Source of the DNA: Superficieibacter sp. 1612_C1
GTDB lineage: Bacteria; Pseudomonadota; Gammaproteobacteria; Enterobacterales; Enterobacteriaceae
Length of the DNA stretch: 64,000 nt
Reading direction: 5' to 3'
Assembly: GCF_015234305.1 (NCBI RefSeq)
Contig: NZ_JADGMI010000003.1
Coordinates: 310,001-374,000, forward strand
A model generated the notes under the pieces. That model did no database searches. It was not told where the DNA came from and saw only the letters and a list, made by a program, of their open reading frames with translations. This document shows positions 47,868-58,405 of this stretch, piece after piece. Numbering within the stretch: position 1 is the stretch's first letter; each line of letters starts with the position of its first letter. The position numbers were made by a program, and so were the translations under genes.

Positions 47868-50800
47868 CTAAAACTCAAACTGATAGAGCAGGTCCAGTGC
47901 CTGATCTATGCCAGACACCGCTTCAAGATATAGCTTAGGCATCAACCGATAGCGTAACGTGAGAGTCGCCAGCGAGTCAAAAATACCTACACCATATTTC
48001 ACCTGTAGACCCGGCAGCACATAACCGCTGACCACCACCTGGGAGGAGTCGCCTACCCCCTGGGTATCCAGCGCCAGATTGCTTACGCCAAATGTCTCCC
48101 CGATTTTACCCACAACCTGCCCACTTTGTGCAACCCCCAGCCCAACTAACATTGAGGTCATCGCGTCGCTGTCGCTCTGTTCGCTGTCCAGTCCCTGACC
48201 ACGAAGCAGATAGGAGAGCGCTTCCTGCTGCGACATCGCCGGATCCGAGAACACCTCGGCTTTCGGTTCGTCGGCGGTGCCGGTGACGCGCACGCCAGCA
48301 ATTACGTCGTTTTCCGTCGATTCAGGGTTACGGATGGCCTCGATATTCAGCAGCGGCTGATCCGGCGGGCCGGAGAACAGCAGTTCCCCCTTACGCACAA
48401 TCAGATCCTGCCCGTAAGCGTGGAAACGCCCTTCCGGAATATTAATCTGTCCGTTCAGGCCCAGCCCCTGCTTATCCTGAGCGACTTTCAAATCGCCGGT
48501 CAGCCTGGCTTTCAGGCCAAACGCATCCAGGCGAACGTTATTGCCTACATGGACCACCAGGTTGCTATTGATCGGGATGGCCGCCGTTTTCGGCTCCTCC
48601 GGTTGAAGATCGTTTTTCAGCATCACTTCATCGCTGGAGACACCTACCGCACTCTCCGGCAACTCATGAACTACGATCCGCGCCCACGGCACGTCGGCGC
48701 TGCCGTCGAGGGTAAACAGCTGCGGCGTGGCGGTGAAGACGATATCCGGCGACACGTCCAGGCGCACCATCGGCGGCACAGTGATGCGAACGCGGCTGCC
48801 TTTGGCCGCAATACGCGCGCGCCAGTTGTCGATCTGGCTCCAGTCCGCGTCGCCGTTCAGGGCAATTTCGCCCTGGCGGGTGCGTACCACGCCCTGAAGC
48901 GTCGAACTCATGCCGTTAAAGTTCATCGCCAGCTGACTCGGCTGCATATCGAACGGCATAAAGTTAGCGTCAAGTTCCGCGCCGTTAAGCTGCATCTGAC
49001 CGAAGAGTTGCGGGCTTTGCGCATTGCCTGCCAGCCGCAGGTTGGCGTTGAGCGTCCCCGCCGCTTTCTCGCCGCGGGAGAAAATCGCATTCACCATCGC
49101 CAGCGAGAAGTTGCGAATATTCACATTACCGCCAAGATTACGCTGTCCCTGCGGGTCGCTGATCTGCACCTGCCCGTCGAACTGGCCGTTATTGGTCAGG
49201 CGCATCAGCCACTCCAGCTGCGCGCGGTTATTGCGCAGTTCGGCGTTAAGATTCAGCGTGCTAAAGGCCACCGGCAGCGGCGCGTCGTTGACCATCTGCG
49301 TCACTTTCACATTGCGCCCGGACAGCGATACCTGACCCTGCGGCAATCCCTCTTTGGTGGTGTCCCAACTGACGTCGGCCTTCCCACTAAAGATCCCGCT
49401 GGCCTGGGTGGTGTCCGGCATAAACGGCTTCAGCATCGCCAGATCGAAGCGGTTGAGATTAACGACCGCGCGGCCTTCCGCCCCCGCATCAATGGTTTGT
49501 GGCACGCACAGCTCAGCGTTCGGGTTAGTCCAGCAGTGCGGCCCGATACTGATTTTCTGCTCCTGATTACGGTAATCCAGCGCGATGGCGCGGTTCTGCG
49601 CCCACGGGCCGACCGGCGTCTGGAAGCGTGTATTGCTTAACGTGCCCTTCCAGCGCTGCGCCTGACGATCGAAACTGCCCGCCAGATCCAACTGGCCGGA
49701 TACCGGATCGCCCTGCATGCGTAGCTGAAGCTGGTGCTGTTTCTCACTGCCCTTCGCCTCCAGCGTCAGCAATCGAACGTTCAGATCGCCCTGGACGATA
49801 CGTTCAATGCGCACGTTCATGGTCCCGGCGATCTGGTCGGTGGATTTGATATCCCCTTCGATACGCGCCTGCGCCACGGAAAGCTCCTGCCAGCGCAGGC
49901 CGCGCGCGGTAATATCCGCCAGCAGCTGCGGGGCCTCAACGGTGCCGCGGACTTTCAGTAAGCCTTTAGCGGTGCCGCCCAGACCCGGCAGCGCGTTATC
50001 CAGTCCCGGCGCGTCAATGGTGGCATCCAGATTGAGATCTTTGACGCCCAGTTCACCTTTAACGTCCGCGCTATTACGGCCCAGCGCCAGATGCAGTTTT
50101 GGGATCGTCCATTGCAGATAGCTGTTTCCTTTGACTGCCCCTTCGACCAGCACCTTATTCTGCTTCACGTTGCCGGTGATTTTCATCTCCGGCACGTCCA
50201 TCTGCCAGCTGCCGCCGTACAGGCTGCCGCGCGTTTTAATCAGACCATCCAGCTTCGACGGCCAGTCCGGGAATTCCTTCGCGGTGTTAATCCCTTTCAG
50301 CGCCAGCTCGCCGCGCCAGCTGATCGCCTGCTGCCAGTCAAGCAGCGCCTTCAGCTCGGTTGTGCCCTGTAGTGCGGCGACGGTGAGCTTGTCGAGATTA
50401 ATCTGCTGCTCGTTGCCTTTCGCGTCGAGGGTGATCGTAGCCGGGGGCAGCTCCTGACCTTTCACCGACGTGCGGAACGATAGCGTATAGTCGGTGGCTT
50501 TGCCGGTTAGTTTGAGTTTCAGATTATCGGCCTGATACTGTTTCTCGCCGGTAAACGGGTAATAAAGCTGCTGGCTGGTAATATCAAGATTTAGCGGCAG
50601 GCCGGGCTCTGCCAGGCGTGTTTGCCCGCGCAGCACCATATCGACCGGGCCGGAGAGGTTGACGCCAAGCTCAAGCTGTTCACGCAGCGCGCCGCCGACC
50701 TTAATCTTCACCTTTTCGCCCTTCAGCGGGTCGACGTTCAGCGTGCTATTCAGGGTAATATCGAGCGGCCAGTTATCGGCCAGCCGCGCGGTGCCGGTCG

Positions 50801-51644
50801 CGTTTACCGTGCCCTGGTTAGAATCAATATCCAGCACATCCAGCTTTGTATTGCCGTCGATACTGCTGACCTTGAGCAGCATTGTGCGCACGGTAATGTC
50901 GGTATCGCCGGTCAGACGCAGCTGTTCGCCGCGAAACTCTTCGATATTCAGATTCAGCGGCAGATGAACATCGGTCATCTCCGGCAGCACCGGTTTCGAG
51001 AAGAGATCTTTCAGCGTTTCGCCCAGCGGCTTTTCGTCAGGGTCAGGGTGTTCGATTTTCGGTTCAACTACCTGTTCCTGGGCGACTTTTGCCACTTTCG
51101 GCAGCGCAATCAGCACTCCCTGCAACGAGGTTGGCTTCACGGTCAGATTTTTATCCTGCCACTCCAGCCCTGACGAGAAACTCATCACCGAGACCGTGGT
51201 GTCGTCGATTTTAATATTGACGTTGTTCAGGGCGATGCGGCTCAGCGAGATGGGATACGGCGTGGAGAGATCGAGCGGACCGTTGTCCTCTTCTTCCTTC
51301 TGCGCGGCAGGCGGCATTTTTTTGGTGTCCACCGTCACGTTGATATCCGAAAGCGCAATATCGTTTACGCACAGACTGCTCTGTTTCAGGCAGGCGAGAC
51401 TGACAGAGAGATGCACCTGCCCGGCATTCACCGCCACGCCGGGCTGGTCATAGCGGATATTTTTCAGCGTTAAATCGCGCCAGCCGCCTGTGACCTGGCC
51501 GATTTGCAGCCCCGGCACCCAGCGGTTAGCCGCGCTGAAAACCAGATGCAGACCACTTTTCGTCCCCACCAGAAACGCCACGGTCCCCAGCAGCAGCAGG
51601 ATAAAAATCAACACGCCGAGGCTTATTTTCTTCCATAAACTCAT
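47868..51644 (-). CDS. tamB: TamB, AsmA-like intermembrane lipid-transport protein
   Basis: A 1258-residue protein anchored in the inner membrane by an N-terminal helix ([23 protein letters not shown]), with a very long periplasmic beta-rich body, the grooved beta-taco of the family. The C-terminal DUF490 domain has [31 protein letters not shown] and ends YQFEF. It works with TamA and, with YhdP and YdbH, moves phospholipid to the outer membrane. It overlaps tamA by four bases. Confidence 0.96.
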   Translation of the reverse strand: MSLWKKISLGVLIFILLLLGTVAFLVGTKSGLHLVFSAANRWVPGLQIGQVTGGWRDLTLKNIRYDQPGVAVNAGQVHLSVSLACLKQSSLCVNDIALSDINVTVDTKKMPPAAQKEEEDNGPLDLSTPYPISLSRIALNNVNIKIDDTTVSVMSFSSGLEWQDKNLTVKPTSLQGVLIALPKVAKVAQEQVVEPKIEHPDPDEKPLGETLKDLFSKPVLPEMTDVHLPLNLNIEEFRGEQLRLTGDTDITVRTMLLKVSSIDGNTKLDVLDIDSNQGTVNATGTARLADNWPLDITLNSTLNVDPLKGEKVKIKVGGALREQLELGVNLSGPVDMVLRGQTRLAEPGLPLNLDITSQQLYYPFTGEKQYQADNLKLKLTGKATDYTLSFRTSVKGQELPPATITLDAKGNEQQINLDKLTVAALQGTTELKALLDWQQAISWRGELALKGINTAKEFPDWPSKLDGLIKTRGSLYGGSWQMDVPEMKITGNVKQNKVLVEGAVKGNSYLQWTIPKLHLALGRNSADVKGELGVKDLNLDATIDAPGLDNALPGLGGTAKGLLKVRGTVEAPQLLADITARGLRWQELSVAQARIEGDIKSTDQIAGTMNVRIERIVQGDLNVRLLTLEAKGSEKQHQLQLRMQGDPVSGQLDLAGSFDRQAQRWKGTLSNTRFQTPVGPWAQNRAIALDYRNQEQKISIGPHCWTNPNAELCVPQTIDAGAEGRAVVNLNRFDLAMLKPFMPDTTQASGIFSGKADVSWDTTKEGLPQGQVSLSGRNVKVTQMVNDAPLPVAFSTLNLNAELRNNRAQLEWLMRLTNNGQFDGQVQISDPQGQRNLGGNVNIRNFSLAMVNAIFSRGEKAAGTLNANLRLAGNAQSPQLFGQMQLNGAELDANFMPFDMQPSQLAMNFNGMSSTLQGVVRTRQGEIALNGDADWSQIDNWRARIAAKGSRVRITVPPMVRLDVSPDIVFTATPQLFTLDGSADVPWARIVVHELPESAVGVSSDEVMLKNDLQPEEPKTAAIPINSNLVVHVGNNVRLDAFGLKARLTGDLKVAQDKQGLGLNGQINIPEGRFHAYGQDLIVRKGELLFSGPPDQPLLNIEAIRNPESTENDVIAGVRVTGTADEPKAEVFSDPAMSQQEALSYLLRGQGLDSEQSDSDAMTSMLVGLGVAQSGQVVGKIGETFGVSNLALDTQGVGDSSQVVVSGYVLPGLQVKYGVGIFDSLATLTLRYRLMPKLYLEAVSGIDQALDLLYQFEF

Positions 51645-53374
51645 AATTCTGGCCCCAGACCGATGTAAAACTGTAAGTCGTGCTTATCTTTATCGCCCAC
51701 CGGCACGGCAAAATCGAGCTTCACCGGCCCGACCGGCGACTGCCAGCGCACGCCGACGCCGGAGCCGGTTTTAAAGTCGCTCTTGCGGATATCGCTCACC
51801 GCCTCGCCGCTGTCGACGAAGACCGCGCCCCACCATTTGCCGGTCACGTTGTACTGGTACTCCAGCGATCCGGTGGCGAGTTTTGAGGCACCTTTCAGTT
51901 TGCCGTCGCTGTCTTCCGGCGAGATTGACTTGTACTTATAGCCACGGATACTGCGATCGCCCCCGGCGAAGAAGCGCAAATCCGGCGGCACGCGATCGAA
52001 ATCGCCGGTTTCGATCCAACCCAGATTGCCGCGCACCACAAAGCGATGCTTATCATACAGCGAGCGGATCCAGACGTTCTGCGCCTGGAAGACCGAGAAA
52101 TCGACATCCGATCCCCACGCCGTGTTGGAGTAGTCGATGGAGTAACGCTGGGAATCGCCCCACGTCGGCATCAGGCCGCCGCGCGAGCGGGTCCGGCTGA
52201 TCATCACGCCCGGATAGAGCAGCATGGTGGTATGGGTTTCATTACCCTGGGTAAAGTGGTCGAGGCTCCAGCGCAGGTTAATGGCGCGCTGCCAGCCGCT
52301 CGACAGATCCCAGTAGCGCGACAGCGCCAGGGTAGTGGAATCGGCTTCGGTATCGTTCAGGTCGGTACGCTTTACCCCGCCCTGTACCAGATAATATTGC
52401 TCCAGCGGGTTTTTCAGCAGCGGCACTTTATAGCTGAAATCCAGCACCTGTTCCGGCGCGGAGATACTGGCGCTGGTGGTCAGGCTGTGACCGTACGAGT
52501 TCATCCACGGCTTTTTCCACGTCGCTTTTACCCGCGGCCCAACGTCGGTGGAGTAGCCGACTCCGGTTTCAATGGTATTTTCCACGCGCGGGGAGACGAC
52601 GCCGTGCAACGGCAGCACCTTCGTTTTACGCGCTTTATCGAACTCCGGGGCGACAATCACCGAGTTAAACCAGCCGGTTGCCGAGAGCCGCCGGTTGAGT
52701 TCCGCCAGATCCTTCGACTGGTAGTAATCACCCTCTTTAAACGGCACCAGATTCTGTAAATACTCATCGCGGATTTGCGAGTTTTCAAAGGTCACCGCAC
52801 CAAAACGGTAGCGTTCGCCGCTGTCGTAATCGATATCCCAGAAAGCCTGATGACGGTCGAGCGCAACACCCAGCTGGCTTTTTTTGAACTCGCTGTCGAA
52901 GTAGCCTTTATGCAGCGAGACGCTGGTCAGCCCTTTTTTAAAACGTTCGTAATCGCCGTGATTGAGCACGGTCCCGGTGGCCGGGCGCTTATTGAGGAGA
53001 TCGAGATAATCCTGATCGGTCCGCGCGCCGCCGCGCAGGATCACATTCGTGCCGCCAATGCGCACCGGCTCGCCAGCCGAGACGCGGGCAATCAGCACCT
53101 GCCGTCCTTTCTCCGGCGGCGGACGCAATTCAAAATCAATGGTCGGTTCGTAGTAGCCCAGTGCCTTTAACCCTTCGCGGATGGCGTCATCCACGCGTGC
53201 GCGAAAGCGCTGGTCAGGCGTCACTTCATCACTCTCGATAGTGGAAAGCTGGGCACGAACGTTTTTTTGTAGCTGGCCTGTCAGCCCTTCTACCTGCAAA
53301 CGGACATTAGCGGCGCTGGCCGCGCCGCTAAGCAGCAGTAAACTGGTCCAACATAACTGGCGGATCTGTGGCAC
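51641..53374 (-). CDS. tamA: TamA, outer-membrane Omp85-family protein
   Basis: Outer-membrane partner of TamB, 577 residues. The signal peptide ends SGAASA (about residue 21). Three POTRA domains (about 22-265) are followed by a 16-strand barrel with the Omp85 loop motif [16 protein letters not shown], and [17 protein letters not shown] near the end. Divergent from msrA. Confidence 0.97.
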   Translation of the reverse strand: MPQIRQLCWTSLLLLSGAASAANVRLQVEGLTGQLQKNVRAQLSTIESDEVTPDQRFRARVDDAIREGLKALGYYEPTIDFELRPPPEKGRQVLIARVSAGEPVRIGGTNVILRGGARTDQDYLDLLNKRPATGTVLNHGDYERFKKGLTSVSLHKGYFDSEFKKSQLGVALDRHQAFWDIDYDSGERYRFGAVTFENSQIRDEYLQNLVPFKEGDYYQSKDLAELNRRLSATGWFNSVIVAPEFDKARKTKVLPLHGVVSPRVENTIETGVGYSTDVGPRVKATWKKPWMNSYGHSLTTSASISAPEQVLDFSYKVPLLKNPLEQYYLVQGGVKRTDLNDTEADSTTLALSRYWDLSSGWQRAINLRWSLDHFTQGNETHTTMLLYPGVMISRTRSRGGLMPTWGDSQRYSIDYSNTAWGSDVDFSVFQAQNVWIRSLYDKHRFVVRGNLGWIETGDFDRVPPDLRFFAGGDRSIRGYKYKSISPEDSDGKLKGASKLATGSLEYQYNVTGKWWGAVFVDSGEAVSDIRKSDFKTGSGVGVRWQSPVGPVKLDFAVPVGDKDKHDLQFYIGLGPEL

Positions 53375-53584
53375 ATTTTCTCCTGAATATCCTTGTCTCC
53401 ACCCCTACTGGAAACGAACTACCGCCCATATCGTAACAAAGTCCTAACAAGAGGACTTGAAAAACAGACAACACCCCAAATATTTCTTATGTTTAAATCT
53501 AGTCTGATTCAGCATATTTATTGTGTTAAAAGACACGCCTCGTTACAACCCTAACGACAATTTCTGTTTCGGGAGAACAGCATC

Positions 53585-54223
53585 ATGAGTTTATTCGACA
53601 AAAAAGAGTTTGTTTCTCAGGCCGATGCGCTGCCCGGACGCAATACGCCTATGCCGGTTGCAACGCTTCACGCGGTCAATCAACACTCAATGACCAACGT
53701 GCCGGACGGCATGGAGATCGCCATTTTTGCGATGGGCTGCTTCTGGGGCGTTGAACGCCTGTTTTGGGTGCTGCCCGGCGTTTACAGCACGGCGGCGGGC
53801 TATTGTGGCGGCTATACACCTAACCCGACCTATCGCGAAGTGTGTTCCGGGGAGACCGGCCACGCTGAAGCGGTGCGCGTAGTGTACGATCCGAACGTCA
53901 TCAGCTATGAACAGCTGTTGCAGGTGTTCTGGGAAAATCACGACCCGGCCCAGGGGATGCGCCAGGGCAACGACCATGGCACGCAGTATCGTTCCGCGAT
54001 CTATCCGTTAACGCCGGAGCAGGATGCCGCCGCTCACGCCAGCCTTGAGCGTTTTCAGGCGGCAATGCAGGCCGCGGGTGACGAGCGCCATGTGACTACC
54101 GAGATTAAAACCGCCACGCCGTTCTACTACGCGGAAGACGATCATCAGCAGTATCTGCATAAGAATCCGTACGGGTATTGTGGGATTGGTGGAATTGGGG
54201 TGTGTTTGCCGCCGCAGGCATAA
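53585..54223 (+). CDS. msrA: MsrA, peptide methionine (S)-sulfoxide reductase
   Basis: Repairs methionine-S-sulfoxide. It has 212 residues. The catalytic cysteine is Cys52 in [14 protein letters not shown], and resolving cysteines are in [17 protein letters not shown]. Conserved [13 protein letters not shown] and [10 protein letters not shown] are present. Divergent from tamA as in E. coli, but followed by the accessory region rather than by ytfL. Confidence 0.97.
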   Translation: MSLFDKKEFVSQADALPGRNTPMPVATLHAVNQHSMTNVPDGMEIAIFAMGCFWGVERLFWVLPGVYSTAAGYCGGYTPNPTYREVCSGETGHAEAVRVVYDPNVISYEQLLQVFWENHDPAQGMRQGNDHGTQYRSAIYPLTPEQDAAAHASLERFQAAMQAAGDERHVTTEIKTATPFYYAEDDHQQYLHKNPYGYCGIGGIGVCLPPQA

Positions 54224-54236
54224 GATTCTGAAAAGC

Positions 54237-54260
54237 GTTACCCGCCCTCCGGCGGGTAAC
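54237..54260. terminator. Hairpin between msrA and the accessory cluster
   Basis: A perfect 10-bp stem GTTACCCGCC / GGCGGGTAAC with a 4-base loop lies between two convergent genes. No strong T run stands on either side, so termination may be partial. Confidence 0.55.
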
Positions 54261-54276
54261 AATACATCAAAACAAA

Positions 54277-56871
54277 TTACTTCCCGAACTTCACTGGCGC
54301 ATCACGATAAGCTTTCAGCTTTGCGCGCATCCAGCGGCTGCTGTTGCGGTTGACTGCGCTTACGACGCCAGTGGTAGCACCACCACCGACCTGGACATGG
54401 AAAATACCGCGCGACGGGAAATCCTGATATTTCGGCGCGGAGAAATCCCACTCATGGCGGCTGAACAGCTCCTGCGGGTTGCGGCCCATCATGCTGGTAT
54501 GAACATCCAGGAATTCGATATTCAGCAGGCGTGGGTTAATTGCTGCCACTGAACTGCCGATTTCCGGATGGCCCATCAGATAGCTGCCGCCGGTGCCCCA
54601 GAACTGCTCTTCCAGTTCGCCCACGTCTTCGCTCACGCTGGCCAGACGGCTTGCCGGCATCTGCCACGGCAGGACCGGTTGACGTAAGTGACGGCTCAGT
54701 GACGCGCAGTAATCAAAGGTACGATCCCACTCGAACGGAGAGTAGCAGTAGCCATTTTTGTAAGCGCGTGCGGTAAAGTCATCGGCTTCATAGCGGTCAA
54801 CCGCCATAAAATCCGCGCCTTTAGCGACAGCAGAGACGCCATTAGCGCCGGTATATTCGGTTTCTTCAAAGATCCCGACCAGCAGCGCATACTCGGCGGA
54901 GAGTTTGCCCGCCAGCGCAGGATTGATAGTCATGCGCTTTTTAGTGCCATCAATCGGATCAAACACATCATCGTAAGTGAAATCGTTGTAGACCCACTGC
55001 GAACCACCGACGCTCCACAGGTTGATCTGCCAGCCGAGTACCACATCCGGCGCGACCACGCGGACCAGCCAGTTCACACCTTTAATGTAGCCTTTCAGCG
55101 TATCGGTAATGCCCGCCGGGATAGCAACATTAACGCCGTGATGCGCCATCGCTTTAGACAGCGGCTGACGGACCGGAATCGGATAATCCGGGGAGAAACC
55201 GTACTTCTGGCATTCGCCGAGATAGTCAGGGTTGACGATAAAGCCCGCCGGGACCGGATGCTCGTCATCTTTCATGGCCTGCGCCATTTTCAGCGCCTGA
55301 ATGAAGTTAGCGAAGCTGAACTCGTGGCGAACCGGATCATCAATGATAGTCTCAACGTCACCCAGCGACAGGTTACAGGTGTAGGACACCATCACCGGCA
55401 GCACGCTTTCCCCGGTTTTAGCGGAAACATTACGCGCCATTTCAATGATTTTCGGCGTGGGTTCTTTGGCCGGATCCAGATAGCCAGAAGCATCGCCCAT
55501 ACCATCATCGCCGGAATATTTGAATACGGAGGCGATGCGTGCTTCAGCCAGATCGTCGACGTTGGACGGTGACATATCGGCACAGCCGCCAAAACTCAGA
55601 TAGTCAGGGAACCCTTTCACGCGCAGGTTTGCGCCTTCGGTGATGGTCACGGTTAACGTCTGCGACGCGTTACTTTCGACGCGCAGTACCTGTGGTGCGA
55701 CGTCAATATAATGCACAATGCCGTCATGGATCAGGGTGCCGGAAGCAATCTGATAAACGCCCTGCGCCAGCAGTGCGGACGGCGCGTGGCTGCCCGTTTG
55801 CATCGGCAGGTCGGTAAAGTGATACTGACGTGCGGCGTCGACCAGACGCAGATCAAAAGCGGCAGCAACGGTTTTCTCGGCGTTAACATTGATGGTCAGT
55901 TTTGCTGAGCCAGCCTGAGCGTCATCACTCTGGCGGATCTGCGCGCTGGTGACGGTAAGCGCATGGAACCGGTTGTCCAGCGCGCCGTTCATGGCATCAA
56001 CGGTATAGTGGATATTGTTCAGCTTCACATCGTCAATACGCACGCTGTAATGGCCATTAATCGGCAATTGCTCCAGACGCTGTTTCTGCCCGGCTCGCAT
56101 GATATAGCGCTGTTTTTCGACGCCATTTTCCAGATAAACCACGCTCAGATCTTCATTATGCAAGGCGTGAGCCGCGGGTAAATCCACGGCAATTTCCAGC
56201 GTGGTGCTACGCTGCGCCGGCGCGAAAGTAATATCCAGCGGGGTACGCTGGCCTTTAGCAATGGTCAGTTCAGCGGCGCTTAATACCACCGCTGCCCGCA
56301 CCGTGCCATCCGCTGTGCGCAGTTCGGCCACCGAGGCGCTGTAAGTACCGGCAGAGATGGCGAAAGAGGTCGCACCCGCTTCAGGATGCAGCACTTCGCT
56401 TTTTTCACCGCGTACCAGCACCAGTTGAAGCCCCGTGTCTTCAAGCCCGGCAGGAAACGCGGCACAGTTAACCACCAGTTCGCCATCCACCTGGGGTTCT
56501 TCATCCGCCGCGAAGGTGAAAGTATTGCGGAACGTTTCCCATTTCGGGGCGGTATCGGAAGAGACATTAACGCCCATATGGATTTGCGAAATAGCATTGC
56601 CAATGGCGCTACCATCGGCAGCCGTAATGGTTAATTTGATATCGTAAATTCCAGTGGAAATTTCGCTGGATTCAATCTGAGTTTTTAATGCGATCCACGG
56701 GTTAGTCGAAACGTTAATATCGCCCTCGGTAATTTTCCCCGGCGCGCTAAACGTCAGAACCATTTTTTCTTTTATATTGATACCCTCAGCAGAAACGGCC
56801 TTGAATCCGCTGATATCAAGCGTAGGATACCAGGTATCATTACTAAAATTAAGTGTAGCGTCTAATTGCAT
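54277..56871 (-). CDS. Unrecognised 864-residue protein, probable glycan-active or carbohydrate-binding
   Basis: I do not recognise this protein. No signal peptide is visible, so it is probably cytoplasmic. Residues 1-100 (with SNDTWYPTLDISGFKA) look like a beta-sandwich carbohydrate-binding module. Residues about 128-412 fall into three tandem units of roughly 95 residues, each with a Gly-x-Tyr turn (GTYSAS, GHYSVR, GVYQIA) and a later DG or Asn turn. From about 420 on, alternating hydrophobic strands and helices (YLSFGGCADMSPSN, VLPVMVSY, GFIVNPDYLG, VNVAIPAG, FMAVDRYEADDF) suggest a TIM barrel, possibly a glycosidase. The AAGGAT site fits the start. Catalytic residues cannot be assigned. 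Confidence 0.65.
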   Translation of the reverse strand: MQLDATLNFSNDTWYPTLDISGFKAVSAEGINIKEKMVLTFSAPGKITEGDINVSTNPWIALKTQIESSEISTGIYDIKLTITAADGSAIGNAISQIHMGVNVSSDTAPKWETFRNTFTFAADEEPQVDGELVVNCAAFPAGLEDTGLQLVLVRGEKSEVLHPEAGATSFAISAGTYSASVAELRTADGTVRAAVVLSAAELTIAKGQRTPLDITFAPAQRSTTLEIAVDLPAAHALHNEDLSVVYLENGVEKQRYIMRAGQKQRLEQLPINGHYSVRIDDVKLNNIHYTVDAMNGALDNRFHALTVTSAQIRQSDDAQAGSAKLTINVNAEKTVAAAFDLRLVDAARQYHFTDLPMQTGSHAPSALLAQGVYQIASGTLIHDGIVHYIDVAPQVLRVESNASQTLTVTITEGANLRVKGFPDYLSFGGCADMSPSNVDDLAEARIASVFKYSGDDGMGDASGYLDPAKEPTPKIIEMARNVSAKTGESVLPVMVSYTCNLSLGDVETIIDDPVRHEFSFANFIQALKMAQAMKDDEHPVPAGFIVNPDYLGECQKYGFSPDYPIPVRQPLSKAMAHHGVNVAIPAGITDTLKGYIKGVNWLVRVVAPDVVLGWQINLWSVGGSQWVYNDFTYDDVFDPIDGTKKRMTINPALAGKLSAEYALLVGIFEETEYTGANGVSAVAKGADFMAVDRYEADDFTARAYKNGYCYSPFEWDRTFDYCASLSRHLRQPVLPWQMPASRLASVSEDVGELEEQFWGTGGSYLMGHPEIGSSVAAINPRLLNIEFLDVHTSMMGRNPQELFSRHEWDFSAPKYQDFPSRGIFHVQVGGGATTGVVSAVNRNSSRWMRAKLKAYRDAPVKFGK

Positions 56872-57144
56872 TTTTTATCCTTTATAAAATAATTAACGTC
56901 AAGAAATGAATACGTTATGCATCCAGCCACTTTCATTTATAAACAACAGGAAAGAAAAATGCACTGCTATTATCAGCAAGATGAGTTTCTTTGATTTAAT
57001 ATTAATACTGGGCTTTAATTATATTTAATCCGATGAGAGTTGATTTTATTATTATGATAAAAGTGAGAACAAATATGATTTAAAATGAGGAAGGCCACCG
57101 GGACAGGCTGCCACACCTTCCTCCAACCCGCTTATAAAAACGCC

Positions 57145-58215
57145 TCAGTGATCAGAAGGCATAACTTGCTCTGCCCGTGCGGCAAAACGGGTCGCGTTCA
57201 ATACGGTGCCATATTCCGCTACTTTCCCCTGTAACAACAAATTAAATACTGCGGCCTGAGGACGATTGAGCCGATTTTGTAACAGATGAACCGCTTCCAT
57301 GCCCAGCTCGCGACAGGGAACGGCGATGCCCGTCAACGATCGGCCCATTTTTTTTTCCAGATGCCAGGCAAAGTCCGTCAGCATCAACGACACCTGCTCC
57401 GGGACCTGTAAATTATGCCGTTCCAGCGCACGCGTCACGCCGCCTGCCATCTCCACGCTGCCACATAAGATAGCCTCCGGCCAGTGCTCCCTGGGGTGGG
57501 AATCCAGCCAGGTATTTATTGCTTCTTCGGCTTCGTGCGGCGCAAACGTCTCCGTGATCGCTAAATCGCGTTGCGGATCGAACGCCTGACGAAAATAACG
57601 GTAGGCCTCTTTAATCCCCTCCAGACGCATATGCAATGTTTCCCGGCGCAGGCAGGTTACCGAGAGGATCTGCCGATAGCCACGTTCAAACAGATAGCGT
57701 GCTGCGCTAAAACCAATCGCCCGATGATCGGGAGAAACACAGTCCAGCGCCATCTCGCGGTCGATAGAGTTAATCAGCACGCAGGGTTTGTTCAACGTGG
57801 CCGCCAGTTTGAAAATCGTCGTATCATCAGTGCCAATAATAATAATGGCGTCAATATCCTTATTACTGGCTTGTTCAAGAAACAGTTTCAGGTCCGGGCG
57901 CTGCTCTTCCAGTCCGTAATAACTCAAATGCACATTCTGGGCGGCCGTCGCCTCAGCAATCCCCTTCGTCACCTCAAGATAAAAAATATCGCCGCGCGCG
58001 TTAAACGTTCGCTGCGGGGCGAAGACGGCGATGCTTTTCACATATAACCGGCCGGTTGTCAGCTCATCCAGAACGCCCAGGTCACGGGCACACTGAACAA
58101 TCGCTTCGCGCGCACTATCGCTGGTATATGATTTGCCATTTAACACCCGCGAAACCGTACTGATGGAGTAGCCGGTTGCCGCCGCAATTTGATTCATTTT
58201 TAGCCTGCCAGCCAT
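57145..58215 (-). CDS. LacI-family transcriptional regulator
   Basis: A 356-residue LacI/GalR regulator. The start MAGRLKMNQIAAATGYS has a GAGG ribosome site; an upstream frame was rejected. The helix-turn-helix and hinge are MNQIAAATGYSISTVSRVLNG. The effector-binding domain has DAIIIIGTDDTT, SPDHRAIGFSAARYLFERGY and LMLTDFAW. It is divergent from the oxidoreductase operon and codirectional with the 864-residue protein, so it probably controls both. The likely inducer is a sugar or sugar derivative. Confidence 0.92.
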   Translation of the reverse strand: MAGRLKMNQIAAATGYSISTVSRVLNGKSYTSDSAREAIVQCARDLGVLDELTTGRLYVKSIAVFAPQRTFNARGDIFYLEVTKGIAEATAAQNVHLSYYGLEEQRPDLKLFLEQASNKDIDAIIIIGTDDTTIFKLAATLNKPCVLINSIDREMALDCVSPDHRAIGFSAARYLFERGYRQILSVTCLRRETLHMRLEGIKEAYRYFRQAFDPQRDLAITETFAPHEAEEAINTWLDSHPREHWPEAILCGSVEMAGGVTRALERHNLQVPEQVSLMLTDFAWHLEKKMGRSLTGIAVPCRELGMEAVHLLQNRLNRPQAAVFNLLLQGKVAEYGTVLNATRFAARAEQVMPSDH

Positions 58216-58217
58216 AA

Positions 58218-58233
58218 TGTGACCTCGCTCGCA
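58218..58233. promoter_or_regulatory. CRP-like site at the LacI-family gene start
   Basis: TGTGA-CCTCGC-TCGCA matches the TGTGA-N6-TCACA consensus with one mismatch in the second half. It overlaps the ribosome site of the regulator gene, so binding there would more probably repress the regulator than activate the operon. Confidence 0.3.
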
Positions 58234-58240
58234 ATCAATA

Positions 58241-58258
58241 TCTGCAAAATTTCGCAGA
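58241..58258. promoter_or_regulatory. 18-bp palindrome, candidate operator 1
   Basis: TCTGCaAAATTTcGCAGA is a near-perfect 18-bp palindrome centred on AAATTT, with one mismatched pair. It lies between the divergent regulator and oxidoreductase genes. Confidence 0.5.
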
Positions 58259-58275
58259 AACAATCGCATGATTTT

Positions 58276-58309
58276 AAAGCGCTTTCACCACGCAAAGGAC
58301 AAATTTGTC
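58276..58309. promoter_or_regulatory. Two further palindromes, candidate operators 2 and 3
   Basis: AAAGCGCTTT (58276-58285) is a perfect palindrome with the central CG typical of LacI/GalR operators. GACAAATTTGTC (58298-58309) is a perfect 12-bp palindrome, and a related ACAAATTGT follows at 58330. They stand about 100-130 bases before the first oxidoreductase, where a regulator would control its promoter. Confidence 0.5.
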
Positions 58310-58405
58310 TCATCCCTGCGAGCATTCTCACAAATTGTCATTGTCCTCGCCGATGCACTTTTCTATTTTCCAGAGATTGTTAATTTCAGCGATGCAGGAT
58401 GTGAC

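Noticed and set aside
48420-49640. Plus-strand frame of 406 codons opposite tamB
   Set aside because: Shadow; tamB on the other strand is intact with correct domains and overlaps with its neighbours.
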